NCBI GenBank assembly: GCA_027924585.1
Contig: BSBM01000602.1
Location: 9,051,501 to 9,115,500 of the forward strand
Direction: 5' to 3'
DNA from: Larix kaempferi
Taxonomy: Eukaryota > Streptophyta > Pinopsida > Pinales > Pinaceae
DNA: 64,000 bases
The notes under the pieces are model-generated. The model saw only the letters and a program-made list of their open reading frames with translations. It was not told the origin of the DNA and did no database searches. A program made the translations under genes and the position numbers. This document shows, one piece after another, positions 57,211 through 64,000 of this stretch; the first letter of the stretch is position 1, and the number at the start of each line of letters is the position of its first letter.

Positions 57211-58160
57211 CAATGGGAAAGGTCGTAAATAATGTCTCTGTGGCGATAAAGAATTCTTCTCTAGATGACAATCTAAAGAGGAAGATGATCCCGAGCAATG
57301 CCATAATGCCACGAATCTATGGTTTGCCGAAAATCTATAAGACGGGCATCACTTTGAGACCTATTGTCAACACGATAGGCTCTCCCACTTATGAACTGGC
57401 AACAAACCCGACAAAGAAACTCACACCTCAGGTAGGATTGGAAGACTAATAAGAATGATTTACTGGTTAGCTTTGACGTAGTTTTTCTCTTCACTAAGAT
57501 TCCAGTGACGAAGCAATCAATGTTTTAAGAAATGTCTCAGACTTTGAAACTGCTAGCCTTGTGGAAATTTGCCTTAAATCAACATGCTTCAGTTTTCGCG
57601 GTGAGATTTATGAGCAAACAGAAAGGGTTGCAATGGGATCACCTCTATCACCAGTTGTCACTAATCTTTTCATGAAAGATCTTGAGAAAAAGGCATTGGA
57701 TTCCTTTCCCCACAAACCTAAGTGGTGGCTCAGATTTGTTGATGATGTTTATAGTAATTGGCCACACCGAGAGGAAAGTCTGGAAAAGTTCACAGATAAT
57801 CTCAACAGTCAATCTGAAAGCATTAAATTCATAAAATTTACAATAGAAAAAGAAGAAAACAATTGCCTCCCCTTCTTAGATGTTCTCACCAAAAAGAAAC
57901 AAGATGGATCCTTATCTCACCAAGTATACATAACGAAGACGCATATAGATAGATACCTCCATGCCAAATCACATCACCATCCAGCTCAAAAGATCGGGAT
58001 TATCAATACATTGGCCACTAGAGCTTTAAGAGTTTTGGACAAGGACCATCTTGAGCAAGAAATTAAACATCTTAAAAATGTCCTTATTAACAATGGCTAC
58101 AAAGAAAAGCAAATTAATGACATTATCAGGAAATCCCGTAAAATGAAGATTAAAAATTGA
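57200..58160 (+). pseudogene. PLE reverse transcriptase core and thumb
   Basis: Motifs in order: MPRIYGLPKIYKTGITLRPI then VNTIGSPTYELA (57300-57410); NDLLVSFDVVFLFTKIPV (motif A, about 57455); then an open 199-codon frame (57561-58160) with FSFRGEIYEQTERVAMGSPL then SPVVTNLFM (motif B) and WLRFVDDVYSNW (motif C, FVDD intact). It continues with IKFTIEKEENNCLPFLDVL (motif D/E) and a helical thumb ending in EKQINDIIRKSRKMK. This is the Penelope clade of RTs, related to telomerase RT. The catalytic Asp residues survive but the frame is broken upstream. Confidence 0.9.
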
Positions 58161-58294
58161 AACTCAGAAAGGGATATTGCTGGAGTTACTCTTCATTATA
58201 TCTGAGGAACCATAAGATAGAATTGCCAAGATCCTAAGAAGAAGAAGAAACATAAGGGTTTCCTTTTCCCCTCCAAACTCCATAAGGAACATGC

Positions 58295-58525
58295 TAGATT
58301 CTGCTAAAAAACCTATTGATCCACAGCTTCACAAAGGGGTTTATGTGATACCTTGCTCGTGTGGTAATGTTCATAGTGTTGAAACCGGTTGATCAATCAA
58401 AACTAGGCTAAAGGAACACAGTGCAGATCTACACCATGAAAGAATAAAGAAATCCACCATTGCCGAACATTCTCTCTCTTCGAATCACCATACATGCTTA
58501 AAAAGACTCAAGAGTTTTAGCCAGG
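58295..58525 (+). pseudogene. PLE GIY-YIG endonuclease-like domain
   Basis: Reads KKPIDPQLHKGVYVIPCSCG then NVHSVETG*SIKTRLKEHSA and ERIKKSTIAEHSLSSNHH. GVY stands for GIY; HSV replaces YIG; a TGA stands at the place of the usual Arg. RLKEH and AEHSLSSNHH match the conserved R...H and the later part of the domain. In active PLEs this domain nicks target DNA. Here the YIG loss and the stop inactivate it. After another shift the C-terminal part (DLLDWDIYNLDDLK, about 58625-58670) is readable. Confidence 0.82.
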
Positions 58526-58725
58526 ATCCCTCATTACTACAAAGGGAAGATTAGAGAAGCGTTAGAAATTGAGAAGTTCAATAATAATAATAATATTAAT
58601 CGAGATGATGGCATAAAGTTGATAACCCTAGCCGACCTTCTAGATTGGGATATTTATAACTTAGATGATTTAAAATGAATAATATTGACATCCAAGTTGA
58701 AGGGACTCGTGAGCTTTTTGTTTTC

Positions 58726-58756
58726 TTGATGATGGACCTGCTTGAGGGTCCAAAAC
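58726..58756 (+). ncRNA. Hammerhead-ribozyme-like motif in PLE tail (decayed)
   Basis: TTGATGA, then stem GGACC (58734-58738), loop, GGTCC (58747-58751), then AAAAC and GTTGAG. It mirrors the hammerhead core CTGATGA-stem II-GAAAC, each core box with one change. Hammerhead motifs ending GAAACGTT are known near the ends of Penelope-like elements. With these changes activity is doubtful. I could not fold a convincing helix I. Confidence 0.5.
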
Positions 58757-58820
58757 GTTGAGAAAATTTGTCTCTTGAACACGGATTCTCCATCATAAAT
58801 CAACTTCCATTATCTTCAAT

Positions 58821-59070
58821 AAAAAGAATATTGTACGTGGAATGTGTTACACAGAGACTGAGAGATCAGATAGCATATAGATGGAGTGTGTGGGAATATA
58901 CAGCATAGTGATTTGACATTTAGGTCGAATAATTTTCCAGATAAAACACAAGGTGATAAAGAAGCCACGCAATTTCGTTTGCTAGTGTGAGGTTCAGAAG
59001 TTTAGAGCTATATGTTTAAATATACTAGTAATAAGTAATACTACTTGAGACGCCTATGCCTACTACAATC
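58821..59070. other. Spacer
   Basis: No feature recognised; it lies between the PLE tail and the hAT2 left end. Confidence 0.4.
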
Positions 59071-59320
59071 CTCTGTTTTAAAACTTGGACTGCTTGGACT
59101 CGGACTCGACCGAGTTGGCCGAGTTGACCCCGAGCCGAGTCGAATCAACCCTTAACTCAGGTCGGGTGTTGGTTCGGTACCGAACCGGCCAACTCGACCG
59201 AGTTAAAGGTCAACTCGCCGAGTCCGACCGAGTCAACATTTTTTTTTTGGGTAATGTTTTAAAATTAAACCTAAACTAACCTACCTAACCCTAAGTTCTA
59301 ACTTCTAACACACTAACAAC
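59071..59320 (+). mobile_element. hAT2 transposon, left end
   Basis: Starts CTCTGTTTTAAAACTTGG, like the terminal repeat of hAT1 (CTATGTTTTAAAAATCGG read inward). It is followed by many copies of CGAGT/ACTCG (59088-59235), a subterminal pattern typical of hAT transposase binding. The element is cut at 59320 by hAT1 and resumes at 63229. hAT2 is on the plus strand and leaves the window on the right. Confidence 0.65.
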
Positions 59321-59741
59321 CAAAGTTTGAAAAATCAAAATCGGACTCGGAATCAGTCGAGGGTCAACTTGGAATCGGAATCAAAATTGGTAATGAATCG
59401 GTCATAAATCGGTCGATTTGAATTTAATGAATAAGTTTGCTCAAAAATACATAAAATATTTAAATTTTTAAGAAAAAAACATTTTCAAGATTCTAATTCA
59501 TGATTCCATAGCATTAGAAACAAAATATCCAATGTTTGCTCATGTATGTACCATATAAGAGTCAATATATCAAAATGGCACAAAGTGTACGGTGCAATAC
59601 ATATCTAGGAGACTGGAACTGGAACAAAATCAATAATCCATGAGGCCTATAGGCTATATGGCCAGTAGAGTCCAAAAAATAACATGATATATAGTCAACT
59701 ACATAACATCGTCAACTGTGTTTGTCATACATCATTGCTGA

Positions 59742-62338
59742 TCAATCGAATTGATCAAACTCATCACCACTGCTATGGCAAGGAGTAGAAGTAGAACTAG
59801 AACCAAAAGAACCAGAAGCTGAAGGACTAGCAAAGGCATCAACATCTGGCTCAATCTCAGGCTCCTCAGGCTCAGGCGCACGGTCATCTACTACTGCAGT
59901 AGTAGTATTGGTTGAATGCCTAGTCCTACGTCGTCGGCGCCTATAAGTAAGAGGTCCTGGTCCACTAGTGCCTGTTGTGCCTGGAATATCGGGATCCACA
60001 CCTATATGAACTGATGGCATCGGCAATAGAGAATCTGAATCTATATGAGGCTGCAGCATGTCCTCCAACTCAACATCCGAATCATCACCAAACTCTGGAT
60101 CTGCGGTCTCCACTACCCAATCTGAGGTAGGATCTATATCATCTAACAAAATGGGATCCGTATCAGTCCTTTTGTTCATCAACTGGTTGCGTCTGAGTCG
60201 CAGGTTGTACTGCACGAAGACTAGATCATTTAACCATTTCTGCTCTAAATGGTTTCTCTTCTTTGTGTGAATCCGCTCAAACAAAGACCAATTGCGCTCA
60301 CACCCAGAAGCGTTGCAGGTTTGACTCAGGACCTGAATTGCAAACTTTTGCAATTGTTTACAATGATTACCAAATGACTTCCACCATTGTGCTGCAAATG
60401 TGAAGAGTCAAGGCAGTTAATTCAACAAATTAGATTGTGAATTTGGCTAACAAATTAAGAATCAAGGTATTTACATTGTACAATTTAAACTTTAAAGTTG
60501 AACAACATAATTTAATAAAACAATGGAATTGCTTACCTGGTTGGCCCTCAGCTATTGCAGCCTTAGCAACATTTTTTCCAAAGGTACCTGTGGCGGCACT
60601 GAAAGAGGTGATCTGCCGATGTATCTCCAATTGGGTCGCCTCATTTGGGACCATGTGCTCAAGGCAAGTATACAATCCATGCACTATCTCCCCACTCGGA
60701 TCAACATCAATGTCATCTCTATAATGCTACTTCGGGTTCAGGAAATACCCAGCTGCATGTATAGGGCAATGGAGTTGATTGTTCCATCTCTTATCAATGA
60801 TCTCCCAAATAGGCCCATACTTGGCTACTCTATCTTTGTATGCTGTCTTTATTTGCTCCTTTGCCTGATCCATAGCTTCATAAATGTATCCCATGGCCAA
60901 TTTTCCCCCATCCACCAACCGCAACACCTTAACAAGTGGCTCAATAATTGCCACAACCTCTTTTGCTTTTTTCCAAAATGAAGAGCTTTTAATTTTCTTC
61001 TTAATATCTCTTCCATCTTGTGTGCGAGCCCAATTAGATGAATTCCATTAATCACTTGAAAACATCTTCTCCAAGTTTTGTTCTTGGGAAATGAGAGATT
61101 GCAACGTGAGGAAGTGAGTTGCAAATCTAGTAACTGCGGGCCTAACAAGCTCCTTGCCCCGTGTGTGTCTCCTCATCAAGCTCAATACCCAACCGTGGTT
61201 GTAGATGTACTTGGTGATGCTTTTGGCATACTCCACGGTGAACTTGATCCAGTCAAGTTTGCATACATCCTCAAGCATGAGGTCTATGCAATGTGCCGCA
61301 CATGGGGTCCAGAATATGGTTTTATGTTTTTCCTCTAACATCTTACCAGCAAGAACATAGTTAGAGGCATTATCAATGATGACTTGCACAACATTAGCTG
61401 CCCCCACCTCCTCAACAATCTGATCCAAAAGATGAAATAACAGTTTTGCATCTTTCACCTGATCAGATGCATCACATGATCTCAAAAACATGGTTCCCCG
61501 TGGGCAAGAGACAAGAAAGTTTATAAGGTGTCGGCCCTTTTGATCTTTCCATCCATCTGACATGATAGTGCATCTTGTGTTTACCCATGAAGCTTTGAAA
61601 TCCTTCAAGTATTCTTCTATGGAAACGATCTCTTTTTGCAAAAGAGATCCCCTCAAGTCATGCATACTAGGGCCTTTGAAGCCCTTACCAGCAACTACAA
61701 TGGCATCCCACATAGGTTGGTAATAAGAAGAGCGAGCAGCATTGAATGGGAGATCAACATCATACCACCATCTTGCAATGTATTCATGGGCAACTTATTT
61801 GTACCTGCTTCTTCCAGTGCTCATCTAAGGTGGGTTGAATTTGTGTTGGATGTTGCATCTGAGAAGCATTGACACTGACAGAAGTGGTGGGAGGTGTGAA
61901 ATAGCTTTCAATGCTAACCCTCTTTTTGGCTTTGCCCTTATCTTGTGTAGTCTCGAGGGGCGGAACATACTGGAAAGGATCCCTAAGAGTGGTAGAAGGG
62001 ATAGATGAAAATCCTTCTTTTGAATTTGAATCAGGGGCATAGGTCCCACCCATCATTTCAGCAAGCCTCCTCTTCCTCCCTACTTCTTCCTCTATCTTTC
62101 TTTGCTTAGCCTTTTCCTCTTCAAACTTTTTAAAATGTGCTTGCATCTCAGCTCTAATGTGTCCAATAACATCTAGTGGGGCTTCACATGCCTTAACTTG
62201 GCCTTTGATGGCTGCCAAGTGTTGTTTAAGCCGAAAAATCCCCCCACCCTTAATCTAGTTCTTGCAACACTTGCAATATATGTCCCCCTGAACAACATCT
62301 GCATGGATCCATGCAGGATCTTTTGGTTTTGGGGCCAT
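59742..62338 (-). pseudogene. hAT1 transposase (BED finger, DUF659, C-terminal dimerisation domain)
   Basis: ATG at 62338 opens MAPKPKDPAWIHADVV, then YCKCCKN*IKGGG and FRLKQHLAAIKGQVKACEAP: a BED zinc finger with one stop. After a Lys/Glu-rich linker and one shift near 61790 comes the DUF659/RNase H-like core (61713-61048) with TRCTIMSDGWKDQKGRHLIN (Asp 1), VVQVIIDNASNYVLAGKML (Asp 2) and TPCAAHCIDLMLEDV. Two stops follow (about 61046, 60726). The exon ending EGQP joins across a 145-bp intron to AQWWKSFGNHCKQLQKFAIQ. The dimerisation domain ASGCERNWSLFERIHTKKRN and DLVFVQYNLRLRR follows, then an acidic tail with RRRRRRTR, to a stop at 59742. Confidence 0.88.
60392..60536 (-). other. Intron of the hAT1 transposase
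   Basis: On the minus strand the donor CCAG|GTAAGC is at 60536 and the acceptor TTTGCAG|CACAATGG at 60392. Removal joins EGQP to AQWWKSFG in frame, matching the usual hAT C-terminus, so the 145-bp intron is well supported. Confidence 0.8.
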
Positions 62339-63228
62339 GAGTATAGAGTGCAGATCTTGATTCTGAGCTGGAAGTTGACATGCAAACACAAAAAAAAACT
62401 CCAAACATAATAAGAAACCATCAATTTTTAACTTATGTTTGTAAGTTAAAAATTAAAATTATTGTGTTAAAAACTTAAAACTTAAAATGGTAAGTTAAAA
62501 TTTCTGTTTAAAATTTAATTGATAAAATTTATTTTAAAAATTAAAATTCTCTGTTTGCAATTTAAATTTTAAATTCTAATTTCTGTCACCGACTCACCTG
62601 TGTAAATTTTGTGTGGGTGTGATTGTGGGAGTGTGGGAGACCACAATCGGCTTCTCCCCACAGTGTGCACAGTGCACTTGCAGTGGTTCGCTGCTCGGAC
62701 TCCGAAGTGATGTCTGCACTGTGCAGTGCTGCACCTAACTCCAACAGCTGCTCGAGTTGACTCCACATCCACCCAAGTTCCAACTTTCCAACACAATCGT
62801 TGCTCGGGCTATGGCCACATCCACCCTGTTTGTAGTCCACGTCCACGGTTCCACCCTATTCCTTGCTATGGCCAGCCGGAGCTCCACTCTCTCGCTAGTC
62901 GCGGGTTATGGTTATGGTTATGGTTATGTGCAATGGGAAGAGTGGTAGGGTTAGGTTACGGATAGTGTAGTGTAGGACCTAGGTTAGAATCTTAGATTAA
63001 GTATTAAAAATTTTTAAAAAACTTTAAAAAACTTTAAAAAAAACTTTAAAAATTTAAAAAAAAATTCAAATAGACCGATTTTTTACGTGAACCGGTTGGC
63101 CGAACCGATTCGGTGACCAGTTTGAACCGATCCACTGAACTGATTCGGTGACCGGTTTGAACCGGTCAGGTGATAAATCGGTGAATCAGCCAATTCCGAT
63201 TCCGATTTCACCGATTTTTAAAACATAG

Positions 63229-64000
63229 CTAACATCACTTTTCATGCTGACTGTTGGAGAGTGAGACCGCCGAGACCGATACTCCCAAGACTCGAGAGTG
63301 ACCGCCGTGACTGTGTAGACTGTGGAGACCATGGCTGAGCCTTGAGGCTGTGTTTGCTAGATCGTGGTGCTGAGACGAGGATCGTGGCTGCTGGACACTA
63401 AGACCGTGGCCCCTAGCCCGCCGCTGGAGAGCCCGACTGTGCAAGGTGGTTGCGCTGCTACTGGAGCTCGGCAAGTTGGCAGAGCCGCATACTAGCAATC
63501 ACTGTTTTTTTTTAATTTACAATTAAATTTACGTTTTACTTCTTAATAAAATTTAACAAAAATTGCATTTACAAAATTGTAAATTAATAAAAAAATAAAA
63601 TAAAATTTGCATTTTTTAATAAAAAAAATTGTTACAACTATAATTTTTTTAATGAAATTTGCATTATAAAAATTACAGAACTATAAATTAATGTTTGTAA
63701 ATTTTTTTATTAATTGTCTATAATTTTTCTCTTTGTAAGTTTGTAACATTTTTTTCGTTTTATTTGCATGTTGAACAGTGAACTTAGTGAAGTATGAAGT
63801 TGTGAACTTGAAGTGTGACCAATCACCATTTACATTTCAAAATGGCCCCGAAATTGAAAGATTCAGCATGGATCCATACTGATGTGGTTGACGGGAAGAT
63901 GTATTGCAAATATTGCAAAAATGGATTAAAGGAGGGGGCATTCATAGGCTTAAACAACATTTGGCTGCCATTAGAGGAAATGTTGCCCCGTGTGAAGCTA
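63229..64000 (+). mobile_element. hAT2 transposon, continuation to the window edge
   Basis: After the hAT1 target duplication, hAT2 resumes with a GC-rich leader (63240-63500), an AT-rich stretch (63505-63760) and the transposase start at 63842. The rest and the right terminal repeat lie beyond the window. Confidence 0.7.
63842..64000 (+). pseudogene. hAT2 transposase N-terminus (BED finger), truncated by window
   Basis: ATG at 63842 gives MAPKLKDSAWIHTDVVDGKM and YCKYCKNGLKEG, clearly the same protein as the hAT1 start (MAPKPKDPAWIHADVV...YCKCCKN). After KEG the expected IHRLKQHLAAIRGNVAPCEA lies in another frame, so one base is lost or gained in the G run at about 63932. Frame-broken at the start; the remainder is outside the window. 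Confidence 0.82.

Larger units (their letters stand above)
56440..58820 (+). mobile_element. Penelope-like retroelement with GIY-YIG-like domain (Dryad-like)
   Basis: One element is read across several frames: an N-terminal PLE region (from about 56455), a Penelope-type RT (about 57060-58140), a linker, and a GIY-YIG endonuclease-like domain (about 58300-58520). It ends with a tail bearing a hammerhead-like motif (58726-58756) and AATAAAA near 58818. RT plus GIY-YIG in that order is diagnostic of endonuclease-containing PLEs, which in plants are known from conifers (Dryads). There are multiple stops and shifts. No TSD or flanking pseudo-LTR pair was found. Confidence 0.88.
59321..63228 (-). 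mobile_element. hAT1 transposon, complete, nested in hAT2
   Basis: The terminal inverted repeats CAAAGTTTGAAAAATC (59321) and, inverted from the right, CTATGTTTTAAAAATC (to 63228) match at 13 of 16 positions. The 8-bp target duplication is CTAACAAC (59313-59320) against CTAACATC (63229-63236), one mismatch. Subterminal ATCGG/CCGGT motifs occur at both ends. It encodes one hAT transposase on the minus strand (62338 to 59742), with an 890-bp leader that includes a TTATGG hexanucleotide repeat (about 62905-62927). Broken by stops and a shift, so non-autonomous now. Confidence 0.88.

Noticed and set aside
62569-62965. Overlapping frames on both strands in the GC-richer hAT1 leader
   Set aside because: They precede the transposase ATG, lack motifs and reflect high GC content and a TTATGG repeat.
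59063-63236. hAT element from 59071 to 63228 as a single transposon
   Set aside because: The flanks CTACAATC and CTAACATC match at only six of eight positions. A left end at 59321 gives a better duplication (seven of eight) and a longer terminal-repeat match, and hAT2 sequence resumes to the right.

Overview
The window is a block of plant repeat DNA. It most likely comes from a large-genome gymnosperm, probably a conifer. The base composition is AT-rich and almost everything recognisable is a retrotransposon or DNA transposon; I see no intact host gene on either strand. The best lineage clue is a Penelope-like element with a reverse transcriptase followed by a GIY-YIG-like endonuclease (about 56.4-58.8 kb). 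Among land plants such endonuclease-bearing elements are known to me mainly from conifers (the Dryad group, proposed to have come from arthropods by horizontal transfer). I cannot name the species.

Layout. 1-3140: the 5' part of a Copia element (family A, minus strand) cut by the window edge. 3.1-7.4 kb: decayed sequence with LTR-like pieces. 7450-8043: a solo LTR of family A with a perfect 5-bp target duplication (TSD). 8.1-12.3 kb: AT-rich DNA with tandem repeats and a possible 2.8-kb solo LTR. 12.7-13.3 kb: a Ty3/Gypsy gag relic. 14.6-16.3 kb: a Copia gag-protease-integrase relic. 16900-22674: a gag-only LTR element (TR-GAG type, minus strand) with 1.3-kb LTRs and a nested solo LTR.

25453-44462: a near full-length L1-type LINE (ORF1, ORF2 with endonuclease, reverse transcriptase and RNase H, poly-A tail, 17-bp TSD). 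Three LTR insertions split it: a solo LTR (30281-30763), Copia A (31323-38103) and Copia B (38451-42919). Without them the LINE is about 7.3 kb. Copia A carries an RT with the YVDD region deleted, lacks protease and integrase, and holds about 1.4 kb of unidentified sequence. Copia B has gag, protease and integrase but no RT or RNase H. Both therefore look non-autonomous. 44923-51353: Copia C (minus strand, TSD CTAAG), the most complete LTR element here, broken only by a few stops.

52439-54164: a 5'-truncated LINE with an 18-bp TSD. 55.98-56.43 kb: a leucine-rich-repeat relic of a resistance-type gene. 56.44-58.82 kb: the Penelope-like element, with a decayed hammerhead-like motif in its tail. 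59071-64000: two nested hAT transposons. hAT1 (59321-63228, minus strand) sits inside hAT2 (59071-59320 plus 63229 to beyond the window, plus strand). hAT1 encodes a BED/DUF659/dimerisation-domain transposase with a recognisable intron.

The elements form an insertion history: decayed relics are oldest; the LINE inserted before its three LTR passengers; hAT2 came before hAT1. The family A and C Copia elements share terminal sequence, primer-binding site and RT/RNase H sequence, so an autonomous C-like element could supply proteins for A. No RNA gene or CRISPR array was seen.
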